Under the pieces are notes generated by a model. The model ran no database searches. It had not been told where the DNA came from and worked only from the letters and a program-made list of their open reading frames with translations. From positions 1 to 64,000 of the forward strand of contig NZ_JXJW01000010.1 in the NCBI RefSeq assembly GCF_002441695.1: 64,000 nt of DNA, in the 5' to 3' direction. Made by a program: the position numbers and the translations under genes. Origin of the DNA: Pseudolactococcus piscium (GTDB taxonomy: Bacteria > Bacillota > Bacilli > Lactobacillales > Streptococcaceae). Shown here piece by piece: positions 44,566 through 55,574 of this stretch. Numbering within the stretch: position 1 is the first letter of the stretch; each line of letters starts with the position of its first letter.

Positions 44566-44831
44566 TTTACCTTGATATTGCGGGATAAACGATACATGAT
44601 CCCAATGTCAAGGAGGTCATCACTTCCTATCTGTCTGCTATCTTTACCCAATACCCAGGCCTGTCCACTATCTTGTGTCAACTGGCCAGTCAAGATATTT
44701 ATCGTTGTTGATTTACCAGATCCAGATGGCCCTAAAAAACCAAATATCTCTCCCTCGGAGATGGTAAAACTGATATCCTCAACTGCCATTCTGCCATTAA
44801 ATGCTTTCGTTACATGCCTTAGCTCAATCAT
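44553..44831 (-). pseudogene. ABC transporter ATPase, C-terminal part deleted
   Basis: Only the first about 80 aa of an ABC ATPase remain: the A-loop region, Walker A GPSGSGKST and the following helix up to DLLDIGIM. The signature, Walker B and H-loop are missing. The last residues (YRLSRNIKVNCCS) come from out-of-frame reading of the permease remnant, then stop. It cannot bind and hydrolyse ATP. A TATAAT at 44906-44911 lies upstream. Confidence 0.85.
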
Positions 44832-44850
44832 TTTCTGCTACCTTACCTAG

Positions 44851-44862
44851 CTTACTAGTCAG
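44851..44862. promoter_or_regulatory. ACTAGT-centred dyad upstream of the ABC remnant
   Basis: CTTACTAGTCAG, a dyad with one symmetric mismatch, between the -10 and the start of the truncated ABC ATPase. Resembles a TetR-type operator; no such regulator is in the window. Confidence 0.35.
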
Positions 44863-44954
44863 TTTTGTATGCTATTATCCTATCATTAGTCTATTAAACT
44901 TCTTCATTATAACAAATTCTTTTATTTCAAGCTATTGATAGCCTATAAACAATA

Positions 44955-44983
44955 AAACCACTATCAACCTAGACTAGTGGTCT
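44955..44983 (-). terminator. Terminator of the beta-glucoside operon
   Basis: ACCACTA/TAGTGGT stem with an 11-nt loop, followed by TTTATT on the minus strand. Confidence 0.7.
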
Positions 44984-45042
44984 TATTATCTATTTAAAAT
45001 AAGCAAGCCTTCTATAATAAAGCTGCTCTTATCCCGAACCCA

Positions 45043-45357
45043 CTATCCCTGAATTACTTGATAGAGGGTAATAATTTCTTTGGCCAAATCGACGAAAGCG
45101 ATGCCTGTCATCAAATGATCCTGGGCATGTACCATATAAATAGAGACATCAACTGCTTCCCCATTTGCTGCTTTAGTTAACAGCTCTGTCTGACCGTGAT
45201 GCGCTTTGACGATAGCCTCATTTGCTGCTTGAATAGCAGTATCAGCTTTTGTAAAATCACCTACTTTAGCGGCTTGAATCGCTTCAATCGCTGAAGACTT
45301 TGCCTCTCCACCATACATAATCAGTGGCATAATGACAGCCATCTGTTCGTCGTTCAT
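45043..45357 (-). CDS. PTS lactose/cellobiose-family IIA component
   Basis: A 104-aa helical EIIA. The phosphorylated His is His78 in MVHAQDHLMT. It transfers phosphate to a IIB protein, which is not encoded here. GGAGG precedes the ATG; the gene lies 12 nt after the GH1 gene. Confidence 0.93.
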   Translation of the reverse strand: MNDEQMAVIMPLIMYGGEAKSSAIEAIQAAKVGDFTKADTAIQAANEAIVKAHHGQTELLTKAANGEAVDVSIYMVHAQDHLMTGIAFVDLAKEIITLYQVIQG

Positions 45358-45369
45358 CGTGTTCCCTCC

Positions 45370-46806
<1,437 letters not shown>

Positions 46807-46848
46807 CTAAATGATGCTCATTTTCTTTAAAATTGACTATCGAGATAC

Positions 46849-48153
46849 TTAATTATTTGCTGCTGCATTTTCTTGCTCTTGTTTAACAGTAATTTGATCC
46901 ATTTTTTTAGCAAATGGTAAGTAAATGAAGAAAGTCATCACCAGACAAACTGTTTGTAAAACTGCTGCTTGCCAACCGTTTACTAAAAATCCAGAAATAA
47001 TTGGTGGTGTTGTCCATGGGACAACCACGCCACCAAACATCGGTACCAATCCGATATAAATCGCAAAATATGTCAATAATCCTGATGCGACTGGTGCAAC
47101 TACAAATGGCAAGAACATGATTGGATTCATTACAATCGGCGCAGCAAATATCACTGGTTCATTAATATTGAAAAGACTAGGGACAATTGATAATTTGCCA
47201 AGCTCTTTATATTGACTTGATTTTGCTAACGTGACCATGAACAAGACCAAGCCTATTGTCATACCTGCTCCAGTTACAGTCATATACTGATCAAGAAATT
47301 GTTGCGTTACAATCTTACCACCATTTGCAAGCGTCAAAGCTTTACCAGAATCTAGAATCACTTTATTATCAACTGAATTAGCTGTTAATAATGGTCCCAT
47401 AATACCACCAACAATCGTTGAGCCATGAATGCCTAGGAACCAAAACAGGGGAATGAGTAGCCCCATGATAATTACCCCTGGTAGAGAAGAGGTGACACCT
47501 TGTAATGGTGTTTGTAACACTTTATAAATCCAGTCAAAGAATGTCGTTTGAAATTTATCAAAGATGATGTAAACAATTAATGTGATCGAGACAATCGCCA
47601 CACCTGGTATTAAGGCTGTAAATGACCCCGCCACATTGGGTGGTACACCCTCAGGCATTTTGATGCGGATGTCATGTTTAATAAACCAAGCATAGGTCGC
47701 ACCGACAAATAGACCGACAATAATCCCAACGATCATGCCTTTACCGCCAGTCCACTCTTTATTGATGACATTCTCAATGATGTTACCACTTTTGGTCTCT
47801 GTCATTTCTGAACTCATGAGTAAGATAAAGGATGCCATCGCGATCATCCCTGCTGGTAAACTTTCTTGAATCCCCTGTTCTTTTACGTAACAAATAGCAA
47901 TACCCATTGCCCCAAAAATTGCCATCAAGGCAAATGTGGCACCATATGCTTGATTAAAGTAAGGCGTTAAGCCAGCATTATCTAGGGCAACACTGACGGC
48001 CTTGATTGGAAAATTGGCGAGTAGTAAAAAGATTGAGCCAATAATGGAAAAGGGCATGGTGTAAAGCATCCCATTTCTAAAGCCAACCATGGGCTTAGTT
48101 GAGACAAACCGCATCACCTTTGGTATTAATGTCTCATTGATAAATTCCTTCAT
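46849..48153 (-). CDS. celB: PTS cellobiose/lichenan-family IIC permease
   Basis: A 434-aa membrane channel of the lactose/cellobiose PTS. About ten hydrophobic segments, with GIHGSTIVGGIMGP and FNINEPVIFAAPIVMNPIMF (substrate site glutamate in NEP). No IIB is fused or adjacent, so a IIB from elsewhere must serve; in lactococci the PtcBA proteins do this for CelB. It is the first gene of the operon. AAGAGGAG precedes the ATG. Confidence 0.93.
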   Translation of the reverse strand: MKEFINETLIPKVMRFVSTKPMVGFRNGMLYTMPFSIIGSIFLLLANFPIKAVSVALDNAGLTPYFNQAYGATFALMAIFGAMGIAICYVKEQGIQESLPAGMIAMASFILLMSSEMTETKSGNIIENVINKEWTGGKGMIVGIIVGLFVGATYAWFIKHDIRIKMPEGVPPNVAGSFTALIPGVAIVSITLIVYIIFDKFQTTFFDWIYKVLQTPLQGVTSSLPGVIIMGLLIPLFWFLGIHGSTIVGGIMGPLLTANSVDNKVILDSGKALTLANGGKIVTQQFLDQYMTVTGAGMTIGLVLFMVTLAKSSQYKELGKLSIVPSLFNINEPVIFAAPIVMNPIMFLPFVVAPVASGLLTYFAIYIGLVPMFGGVVVPWTTPPIISGFLVNGWQAAVLQTVCLVMTFFIYLPFAKKMDQITVKQEQENAAANN

Positions 48154-48192
48154 GATAGATACTCCTCTTAAATTAATTAACGATAGCTAGAT

Positions 48193-48206
48193 GGTAAGCG
48201 CTTACT
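48193..48206. promoter_or_regulatory. cre site of the beta-glucoside operon
   Basis: GTAAGCGCTTAC is a perfect 12-bp palindrome (48194-48205) with the core of the CcpA cre site. It lies just downstream of the TATACT -10 at 48215-48220, over the transcription start, so it should repress. Confidence 0.8.
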
Positions 48207-48214
48207 TGATTATC

Positions 48215-48220
48215 AGTATA
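48215..48220 (-). promoter_or_regulatory. celB promoter -10
   Basis: TATACT on the minus strand with no good -35 (TTTATT). A TTCTAGAA-centred dyad occupies the spacer region and could be the site of the RpiR regulator encoded next. Confidence 0.55.
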
Positions 48221-48285
48221 ACTTATCTTCTAGAAATAATAAATAGGATTTGTCCATCTTGAAACGCGTTACACTGATTGAAACA

Positions 48286-48323
48286 AAAAAAGTTAAGCTA
48301 CTCAAATTGAGCTTAACTTTTTT
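48286..48323 (-). terminator. Terminator of the second RpiR gene
   Basis: AAGTTAAGCT/AGCTTAACTT stem (48290-48299 with 48310-48319) with flanking A/T runs; symmetric, and it overlaps the last codons of the gene. Confidence 0.85.
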
Positions 48324-49063
48324 GATTGATCGACGTTTTCCGTCTTAACATGATGTGCCATTACTTCCAGTAAGGCAAGGACTGGTAGTTGTGTTGTTAA
48401 TTTAATTTCTCTTGCATAGGCAAACTCATCTATCATATAGTAGGAGAAGTTAAAATCCGACATTTTTGAAATCGTCGATGCATCGTCATTCGTTATCGAT
48501 ATGATCTTCGCCCCATTCTTTTTAAAACGATCTAGCTGTTCGATCACTTCGCTCGTTTCACCTGAAACTGATAGGACAATCATGCAAGACTGTTGATAAC
48601 TATCCCTAGGAATTGGTAAATACGGGTCTGTAATGACGAAGGATTGGATCCCCACGTTATTAAAATATCTATACCCATATGCTGCTAATGCGCCACTAGT
48701 CCCTATCCCCATAAAGGTCGTATAGTGACTAGCTTCAATCAGTTGACAAGCCTGTGACAACTTTTCTTGAAATGCATCGCCAGTTAGGCCTTTTAAAAAA
48801 GCATTTAACTGTAAGAAATTGGCATAATAGCTTTCCAAAGAGGTCTCAACCTGATTAGGCTGCAGGATATAGAATTTAAGCTCTGAAAATCCAGTAAACC
48901 CTAAATGTCGACAGAATCTAACAATCGTTGCCGTTGATACATGGGTCAACTGTGCAAACTCTCTTATAGTCATTTGACTCACTTCAGTCATATGATCTGT
49001 CAAGTAGTTGTAAATTTGAAACTCAGTCTCATTTAGTTTTTTGATTTTCTCGATTTGAAACAC
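48302..49063 (-). CDS. MurR/RpiR family regulator of the beta-glucoside operon
   Basis: A 253-aa protein with an N-terminal HTH (MTIREFAQLTHVSTATIVRFCRH) and C-terminal SIS domain (GIGTSGALAAYG, SVSGETSEVIEQ, SITND). Likely senses a phosphorylated beta-glucoside. The start is a GTG at 49063: AAAAAAGGGG ends 6 nt before it, while the ATG at 49069 touches that site. It lies upstream of celB in the same direction and ends in its own terminator. Confidence 0.88.
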   Translation of the reverse strand: MFQIEKIKKLNETEFQIYNYLTDHMTEVSQMTIREFAQLTHVSTATIVRFCRHLGFTGFSELKFYILQPNQVETSLESYYANFLQLNAFLKGLTGDAFQEKLSQACQLIEASHYTTFMGIGTSGALAAYGYRYFNNVGIQSFVITDPYLPIPRDSYQQSCMIVLSVSGETSEVIEQLDRFKKNGAKIISITNDDASTISKMSDFNFSYYMIDEFAYAREIKLTTQLPVLALLEVMAHHVKTENVDQSKKLSSI

Positions 49064-49122
49064 AAACATCCCCTTTTTTCCCGAGGCTAGCTTGCTATCG
49101 AGTATCAATTTTTAAGCTAACA

Positions 49123-50172
49123 TTAACTTTGTAATTTACTTTCACGACTGTCAAATGCTGCCACTGCTAGCGCAACTAATTTCTCAATCAAATCACCATA
49201 AGTTAAGCCCATATTTTCCCATAAAAGGGGGTACATTGAAAACTGAGTGAAGCCTGGTATGGCATTAATCTCATTCAAATAGAGTTGATTGTCAGGTGTC
49301 ATGAAAAAGTCACAGCGCGATAGGCCTGTCCCAGCAACTGCACGATAGGCGATCTCCGCAAACTCCCGCATTTTTGCTATCGTTTCGTCAGGAATTTCTG
49401 CAGGAATGGCCATGGTAATTTGATTATCGATATACTTGGACTGATAGTCATAAAAGGCGACGTCTTTAACCACCTCACCTGGCAATGTCGACGACACATC
49501 TGAATTGCCAAGTATGGCCACTTCGATTTCACGCGCGTTAACCCCCTGCTCGATCAGAATCCGATTATCAAATTTGATGGCTTCATCGATTGCGCTCGGT
49601 AAGTCTGCCGCTGTTTCAACTTTTGAAATGCCGACAGATGACCCCATGTTAGCTGGTTTAACAAAGACAGGATAATTTAGCTTATCATTAACTTCTGCTA
49701 TCTTCTGCTCTATCTCAGATAAATCAGTCAGTGCCACATAAGGTACCTGTGGGACATGAACGGACTCAAAAACGTGTTTGGCCATGATCTTATCCATGGT
49801 CACGCTAGCTGATGTGATACTAGGACCCACATAAGGCATCCTAAGAATTTCGAGGAAGCCTTGAATAGACCCATCTTCGCCCATCGGCCCATGAAGGATT
49901 GGGAATACAACGGCATCTTTTTCATAAATACTAGCCGGTGACACAAAATCAGATGCACCACTTGTCGCATTCGTCATTAACTTGGTCCCAACTTGGGGTG
50001 TCTCAGTAAAAGACTGTGTTTTGATGAAGTCACCTGCTTGTGTGATAAAAAAAGTATGCACTACAAATTTAGCATAATTTATAGCAAAAATAACACTCTC
50101 AGCTGATAGTACGGATACCTCTCGTTCAGCACTACGCCCACCATATAGTAAAATCAAAACTTGTTTTGTCAT
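49123..50172 (-). CDS. ddl: D-alanine--D-alanine ligase
   Basis: ATP-grasp enzyme that makes the D-Ala-D-Ala dipeptide for MurF. Motifs: [14 protein letters not shown] at the start, [25 protein letters not shown], and the Mg-site [10 protein letters not shown]. The length of 349 aa is normal. AAGGAG precedes the ATG. The Phe in YVALTDLSE-region and the [12 protein letters not shown] motif give no hint of D-Ala-D-Lac activity; specificity is inferred as D-Ala-D-Ala. Confidence 0.96.
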   Translation of the reverse strand: MTKQVLILLYGGRSAEREVSVLSAESVIFAINYAKFVVHTFFITQAGDFIKTQSFTETPQVGTKLMTNATSGASDFVSPASIYEKDAVVFPILHGPMGEDGSIQGFLEILRMPYVGPSITSASVTMDKIMAKHVFESVHVPQVPYVALTDLSEIEQKIAEVNDKLNYPVFVKPANMGSSVGISKVETAADLPSAIDEAIKFDNRILIEQGVNAREIEVAILGNSDVSSTLPGEVVKDVAFYDYQSKYIDNQITMAIPAEIPDETIAKMREFAEIAYRAVAGTGLSRCDFFMTPDNQLYLNEINAIPGFTQFSMYPLLWENMGLTYGDLIEKLVALAVAAFDSRESKLQS

Positions 50173-50203
50173 CTTATCTCCTTGAAATCATATCGTCTTT
50201 CTT

Positions 50204-50212
50204 ATTATATCA
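50204..50212 (-). promoter_or_regulatory. ddl promoter, extended -10
   Basis: TGATATAAT on the minus strand about 30 nt before the ddl start. Confidence 0.6.
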
Positions 50213-50297
50213 TAAAACAATCGTGCTATCTTTTACGCCCTACAGATAATCATTACTTTCTACGCCATGATAAACCTTGTTAAGTAGGGATCATCAG

Positions 50298-50321
50298 CGT
50301 AAATCAAATAAGGTTTACGCT
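50298..50321. repeat. Hairpin in the recR-ddl gap
   Basis: GCGTAAA/TTTACGC perfect 7-bp arms with a 10-nt loop (50298-50304, 50315-50321), next to the recR terminator. No T-run of its own. Confidence 0.4.
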
Positions 50322-50323
50322 AT

Positions 50324-50362
50324 AAAAAAAGTGGTGAGCCCGCTTAGTGGGCTTACCAACTC
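50324..50362 (-). terminator. pbp2B-recR terminator
   Basis: GGTAAGCCC/GGGCTCACC stem (one G-T) with a 7-nt loop followed by ACTTTTTTT on the minus strand. Confidence 0.9.
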
Positions 50363-50403
50363 TCTTGTTTTTCCAGTTATTCAGTGAGACTTGCCTAAAC
50401 AGC

Positions 50404-51003
50404 TTATATTTCCTGACGATTTTCAACTGCCTTGCTTAGCGTCACCTCATCAGCATACTCGATATCACTCCCAACAGCTAACCCTCTTGCCAAGCGTGTC
50501 ACTTTAATCCCTGCAGGCTTGATCATCCGAGCCAAATACATGGCCGTAGCCTCACCATCACTAGTTGCATTTGTCGCGATAATAATCTCTGCTACCTCAC
50601 TATCCATTAGCCTTGTAATCAAAGTTTTGACGTTAATATCATCTGGACTCACACCATTCATGGGGCTAATCGTGCCATGTAAGACATGATATAGACCAGT
50701 ATATTCCCTAATTCTTTCCATAGCAAGGACGTCTTTTGATTCCTCTACTACAAAAATAGTCGTCTTATCTCTTGCATCATCCGTACAGATATTACAAGGA
50801 TCCGCATCCGTCAGATTACCGCAGATACTACAAAAATGAAGATCTCGCTTCGCTGACAAGAGATTTGCCGCGAAGGCATTTACGTCATCATCTGACATCC
50901 CTATGGTATAAAATGCCAGTCTAGTCGCTGTTTTTTGACCAATACCTGGCAGTTTTGCATAAGACTCGATGAGCTTAGCAATTGGTTCTGGATAATAAGC
51001 CAT
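50404..51003 (-). CDS. recR: Recombination protein RecR
   Basis: A 199-aa DNA-repair protein loading RecA with RecF and RecO. The four-Cys zinc motif is [16 protein letters not shown], preceded by a helix-hairpin-helix ([16 protein letters not shown]) and followed by a Toprim domain ([21 protein letters not shown]). The start at 51003 ([14 protein letters not shown]) follows AGAGGACAAGG and matches the usual N-terminus. It is downstream of pbp2B as in streptococci. Confidence 0.95.
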   Translation of the reverse strand: MAYYPEPIAKLIESYAKLPGIGQKTATRLAFYTIGMSDDDVNAFAANLLSAKRDLHFCSICGNLTDADPCNICTDDARDKTTIFVVEESKDVLAMERIREYTGLYHVLHGTISPMNGVSPDDINVKTLITRLMDSEVAEIIIATNATSDGEATAMYLARMIKPAGIKVTRLARGLAVGSDIEYADEVTLSKAVENRQEI

Positions 51004-51107
51004 CCTTGTCCTCTTAAATTTCAAACACATCTGCTGAAATTTTTTCTTTCAAAATATTAGTCGCTAAATATTTGCACGCCTTAGTCATACACTAGCTGCG
51101 TTACCTA

Positions 51108-53222
51108 TCATTTGAACCCATACATTGTATTGTACAGGTTAACGATGTCTCTTGTCACATCTTGATTGGCATGGGTAGTTACCCCACCGTCTTTGATGAT
51201 TGTATCTGGAATCATGACACCAATCGCAATTTGTGGCTTATCTGATGGGGCATAGGCAACCACATTATTGACTGATGTATAAACTTGGTTGCCAGCTGCA
51301 TCTAATGTGAAGGTCTCTGATGTCCCTGTCTTAGCATTAATACTCACACTAGCACCATTCATGACATCTTTACCAGTTGCCATGCTACCACCATGGGTTA
51401 CTTGATACATCCCTTGTTGCAGTAATTTAATATTATCCTGAGAGATAGGAATGGTATTGAGCGTTTTTGAGGCAATTGTTTTCTCTAATTTGCCCAATGG
51501 GCCAGCTGTTGTACTCCCATAAATCCCATCGACAAGACGTGGGGTAACGCGTTTGCCATCGTTTGCGATCGTTGCAGCATACTGTGCTAATTGCATCGGT
51601 GTATACGTATCATACTGTCCAAAACTTTCATCCAGATAGTTGGCTGCATCTGCATCTTGTCCAATAAAACCATTTGAGGCCCCTGGTATATCAATACCCG
51701 TTGTCACACCTAGCCCATACTCTCCATAAGTTGTCCGCATTTTCTTAAATGAGTCATCTAGTTTAGAGGTAAATATTGTCATACCTGGTTGATAAGGCTG
51801 ACCCATTATATTTAACGCTGTTTGAATCATATAGGTATTAGAAGAATACTCTAGGGCTTGAACAGCGGTAATGGGTGTTACTCGGCCGTTTGTAAACCAA
51901 GACTGTTTGGATGGAGAGCCTAGTATATTAATCGGTTGGTCGTTCAGGACTTGGTTACCAGACAGGACATTGTTTTCCCATCCCGCAGTAATTGTACCCA
52001 TTTTGACCACAGAACCCGGTGGAAAGCCACTTTGAATTGTCCCTAGTGCATCGTCGGTAATTTGACCCGTTTTTTTGTCATGCGCAATCCCTGCCATGGC
52101 GTAAATACCACCTGTTGAGGGATTCATCACCACTGCATAGGCACCTTGAGAAAGTGCACCGTAGCCTTCACGCTGTAAGGCATCAAAATTACGTTTCAAG
52201 ATATCTTGTACACCTTGCTGAAATTTTGAATCAAGTGTTAGTTTGAGATTACTACCTGCCTCACCCTTTACAAGCGTCTCCTCTTTCTTAACATTCCCTT
52301 GTTTATCTACTATGACGCGCTTAACAGCATTCGTTCCATGTAAGGCATCTTCATAGCCTTTTTCCAGATAAGAGGTCCCTACACGATCGTTACGTGAGTA
52401 ACCTTTTTTAAGGTAAGCCGCTAAATCTTCAGCTGGAATCCCTGTCTTTTCACTTGTCACCGTACCTAAAATACTGGTCAGCGTTGAGTCATGGTATTCT
52501 CTTTCCCAAGTGCTACCGACTGAGATGCCTTTAAAGTAACGTTCATTTTCAGCAATTTTGGCTTGCTGTTCAGCTGTAAAATCACCTGATGCGATGATCG
52601 TCGTCGCAAAATTAGATGTCGCATTCATTTTTTTATAGAGCATGGCAGCAATCTGGGTATTCAAATCAAATGTACTCTCTGCTTGTGTCACTTTTTTTAC
52701 ATATTTTGCATAAAGTTTGCCTTCATCTAATCTCTCGCCAGTTTTCTTGTCGATAAGCTCTTTATCAGGGACACGACTTTGTACTTTAGCAAAGTTCTCT
52801 GGATCCGCTAGGAAGAAATCAATCCGATCACGCTCAGTTAAGCTGTCTGTTGAGACAGACTCTGGAATCACACTGACTAACTTGATGGCAACCTGGCGCA
52901 TCGTTTCTGCCGACATCATATTTGTACGTGTAAAGTTTATCGTCTGAACTGACTTGTTGCTGACCATGGGGCTGCCAGTCGCATCAAAGATTTGTCCTCT
53001 TGCTGTCCCTTCTGTCACAGTCGACATAGAACCCGACGTCGCAAGTTTCTTATCATAAAAGCCTTTATCTGCGATTTGCATCTGATAAAGTCTACCAATT
53101 AATACTAAAAATAGGGCAAAAATGATAAAGAACAGGACATTTATACGCTTCAATATAGCTTTTGATGGATTCTCTAACACTTGGGGAGTTTTATTATTTT
53201 TTAACTTTTTTTTCGATTTCAT
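51108..53222 (-). CDS. pbp2B: Penicillin-binding protein 2B (class B transpeptidase)
   Basis: A 704-aa membrane-anchored D,D-transpeptidase for peripheral peptidoglycan synthesis. One N-terminal membrane helix (INVLFFIIFALFLVLIGRLYQ), a dimerisation domain, then the penicillin-binding domain with SxxK (GSVVK near 400), SSN (YSSNTY) and KTG (NAKTGTSE). The ATG at 53222 is preferred: the earlier ATG at 53231 lies inside the TATAAT -10 box, which ends 7 nt before 53222. No Shine-Dalgarno sequence is present, so the mRNA may be leaderless. Confidence 0.93.
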   Translation of the reverse strand: MKSKKKLKNNKTPQVLENPSKAILKRINVLFFIIFALFLVLIGRLYQMQIADKGFYDKKLATSGSMSTVTEGTARGQIFDATGSPMVSNKSVQTINFTRTNMMSAETMRQVAIKLVSVIPESVSTDSLTERDRIDFFLADPENFAKVQSRVPDKELIDKKTGERLDEGKLYAKYVKKVTQAESTFDLNTQIAAMLYKKMNATSNFATTIIASGDFTAEQQAKIAENERYFKGISVGSTWEREYHDSTLTSILGTVTSEKTGIPAEDLAAYLKKGYSRNDRVGTSYLEKGYEDALHGTNAVKRVIVDKQGNVKKEETLVKGEAGSNLKLTLDSKFQQGVQDILKRNFDALQREGYGALSQGAYAVVMNPSTGGIYAMAGIAHDKKTGQITDDALGTIQSGFPPGSVVKMGTITAGWENNVLSGNQVLNDQPINILGSPSKQSWFTNGRVTPITAVQALEYSSNTYMIQTALNIMGQPYQPGMTIFTSKLDDSFKKMRTTYGEYGLGVTTGIDIPGASNGFIGQDADAANYLDESFGQYDTYTPMQLAQYAATIANDGKRVTPRLVDGIYGSTTAGPLGKLEKTIASKTLNTIPISQDNIKLLQQGMYQVTHGGSMATGKDVMNGASVSINAKTGTSETFTLDAAGNQVYTSVNNVVAYAPSDKPQIAIGVMIPDTIIKDGGVTTHANQDVTRDIVNLYNTMYGFK

Positions 53223-53229
53223 TAGTACC

Positions 53230-53235
53230 ATTATA
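53230..53235 (-). promoter_or_regulatory. pbp2B promoter -10
   Basis: Consensus TATAAT on the minus strand ending 7 nt before the pbp2B ATG. A T-tract sits at the -35 position. Further upstream a CTGCT...AGCAG hairpin followed by nine T (about 53250-53300) looks like a terminator or attenuator. Confidence 0.55.
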
Positions 53236-53395
53236 CGATAATTTATAGTAAAAAAAAACTGCTAATCTCGATAAGCCGATCTTTTTCAAAAGCAGATGAG
53301 TAGTTGTTTATTTTTTTTATTGACAATAAATCCTGTAGAAAAGCTCTTGTTTCCTATATTCAGTCAGACATACTCTAATTTTTTTTCATAAAACA

Positions 53396-53404
53396 TGATA
53401 TAAT
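53396..53404 (+). promoter_or_regulatory. LCP gene promoter, extended -10
   Basis: TGATATAAT about 34 nt before the LCP start codon; no clear -35. Confidence 0.65.
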
Positions 53405-53437
53405 ATGAACATATTTATTAAACAATTGGAGCATATT

Positions 53438-54340
53438 ATGAGTAAAAAAAGAAGACAGCCGGATCGTAAGAAAAAGCATCCTGTGTTAAAAGTGATTTTA
53501 ATTCTAGTTGCATTACTTATCATTGCTATTTCAGCAATCGCCTATACACTCTATAAAAATGTTGACACAACATTTTCAAATTCATACACGCGTTTTCCAA
53601 AAACAACGCAGGTTGATTTTAAAAATGCACAACCGTTTACAACACTCATCATTGAAACGGGGACAAATAATTCAAAAAACATCGCTTATGCTGCTGTTTT
53701 AGCTTCTACAAATAAAGCAACAAAGCAAACGACTTTTATGAATTTCCCAGTTTTTGCAACATTGCCTAATACAAAGACGATCAACGATATCTATAGTAGC
53801 GAAGGTACTGTTGGTATTATCCAATCGATCAAAGACTTGATGCATGTTTCAGTTAATAAAGTCATTCAAATTGATATTGATAAAATTGGCTCGCTAATAG
53901 AAGCAACAGGTGGCGTATCGATGCAAAATCCCAGAGCCTTCAATGCAGAAGGCTATCAATTCAAGCAAGGCACGATCAGTTTAAAGACCGCTGACCAAGT
54001 CCAAGCTTATCTGACACAACTTGGCGATAACGATCTTGATGCATCGATTACACGTATCCAAAATGTCTCGATGGCACTTTACGGCAACGTTCAAAATGGG
54101 TTACGTAACACAAAAATCGAAAATATCAATTACTATCGTAACATTCTCCATGCTTTTACAAATATGTCCAAAACAAATGTGACTCTTGACGATGCAAAAA
54201 CGATTGGCCTGAAATATAATCAAGCACTCATGCATACAAGCAAGCTAAATCTCCATACAACAGATGTAGCTGGTAAAGAAGGTGTATCTCAGGCTGAACT
54301 AGATACTGTTAAATCACTTTTTGAGAAATCATTAAAATAA
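53438..54340 (+). CDS. LytR-CpsA-Psr (LCP)-like protein with degenerate active site
   Basis: A 300-aa membrane protein: a basic N-terminus, one membrane helix (about 15-37) and an extracellular LCP-like domain. LCP enzymes transfer glycopolymers from lipid carriers to peptidoglycan using conserved Asp/Arg residues (GxDsR, RSD, PRD). Here the equivalent positions read ETGTNN, NIAY and PVFAT, so the catalytic residues are absent; SLIEATGGVS and RIQNVSMALY remain. The start (53438) follows TTGGAG; an upstream in-frame ATG overlaps the -10. Divergent from pbp2B. Confidence 0.75.
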   Translation: MSKKRRQPDRKKKHPVLKVILILVALLIIAISAIAYTLYKNVDTTFSNSYTRFPKTTQVDFKNAQPFTTLIIETGTNNSKNIAYAAVLASTNKATKQTTFMNFPVFATLPNTKTINDIYSSEGTVGIIQSIKDLMHVSVNKVIQIDIDKIGSLIEATGGVSMQNPRAFNAEGYQFKQGTISLKTADQVQAYLTQLGDNDLDASITRIQNVSMALYGNVQNGLRNTKIENINYYRNILHAFTNMSKTNVTLDDAKTIGLKYNQALMHTSKLNLHTTDVAGKEGVSQAELDTVKSLFEKSLK

Positions 54341-54542
54341 GGGCTCAAAAAACTTATCATGCTAAGTAAGCAGTAAACAGGTCCAGTTTTTAAGTTAAGC
54401 AAGGCTGTAAGCACAGTCATAAATCGATAAAATGTGTTGTGTACTCATCCATTTTAGTTGATTCATGGCTTTTTTTGCTGTAAAAAAACGATGATGGAAT
54501 TGCTTCCCCACCGTAGACCATAGTACCATTTTGCTTGATTAC

Positions 54543-55445
54543 TTACTTCATCACAATGTAGTCTGGCACTGCACGATCATCCTGACTTGCAATAATTGTT
54601 TGACCATTTACTGCAAGTTGGCTTGACCCACCACTATCCAGCAACAACATATTTTGGAGATTCAATTTTGATACCGTATTCATAATATTATCGTAACCTG
54701 CACCTGTATCACTCATGATCGCATAGAGATTATTATCTTTATCATTCGCAATAAAAATATGAATTTTCCAGTCTACTGAACCATCATTCGGTTGCACTTT
54801 GCCATCTCGAATCATCGCTCCCCCGAAATCATAGGCTTGTTGCCCACCATTTTTAATAATGGTAGCAGCAGACGTCCTTGAATCATATATCTGACATGAG
54901 CCATCTTTATTGATCACAAAAGCATACTGAATGGTTGTACCTGCGCTCCAATCCTGGATCAACTTGCCATTATTAATTTGGAAGCCTAGAACCTGACCTG
55001 TTTGCATGTTAAATGCTGAGGCATTCATAATTAAGGCATTTGGATATTTAGCGATAACTTCAGCCATCTTCATCCGTTGATCAGTAAGATTGGTCACTGT
55101 TTTGAGGACTTGAGGATTATTGATCCGATAAATCGTGATCTTATTTGCTGACATGTCTGTAAATTTATCTAATTTTACCTTTGATGGCACTTTGACCCAT
55201 GCTGCATCTTCGGCATCATCTACCACTTCCATGCTGCCAGCCGCTGCTGGTGCCCCCTTTTGCTCGATATAGCCATTTGAAGCTGACGTTTTACTAGGCT
55301 GATCAGCGCTACTTATCCTTGGTTTATCAGCAGACGAAAACTTCCCTTTAAGGACATATGCACCTGCACCAATAGCTATTAAAATAATGATTATTGCCAG
55401 GTAAACTGGCCAACTCTTCTTCTTTTTCTTTCTTGTGCGTTCCAA
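54543..55445 (-). CDS. epsL: Phosphodiester glycosidase family protein (EpsL-like)
   Basis: A 300-aa protein with a basic N-terminus, one membrane helix (about 12-32), a Ser/Asp-rich stalk and an extracellular NAGPA-type phosphodiester glycosidase domain (LIMNASAFNMQTGQ, GFQINNGK, DSGGSSQLAVNGQ, PDYIVM). EpsL occupies the same end position in L. lactis eps clusters. It may trim or modify polymer ends; the role is not established. The start is a TTG at 55445 after GGTGGAGG with a 5-nt spacer. Confidence 0.85.
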   Translation of the reverse strand: MERTRKKKKKSWPVYLAIIIILIAIGAGAYVLKGKFSSADKPRISSADQPSKTSASNGYIEQKGAPAAAGSMEVVDDAEDAAWVKVPSKVKLDKFTDMSANKITIYRINNPQVLKTVTNLTDQRMKMAEVIAKYPNALIMNASAFNMQTGQVLGFQINNGKLIQDWSAGTTIQYAFVINKDGSCQIYDSRTSAATIIKNGGQQAYDFGGAMIRDGKVQPNDGSVDWKIHIFIANDKDNNLYAIMSDTGAGYDNIMNTVSKLNLQNMLLLDSGGSSQLAVNGQTIIASQDDRAVPDYIVMK

Positions 55446-55574
55446 CTTAACCTCCACCTATTCTTTAATCAAGACCAAATATATCTCTCGTATAAACCTT
55501 TGCTTTAACATCTTCTAGTTCTTTGGCATATCGGTAAATGTTTTAAATTCTTTTGATATCAAATTGATATTTCT

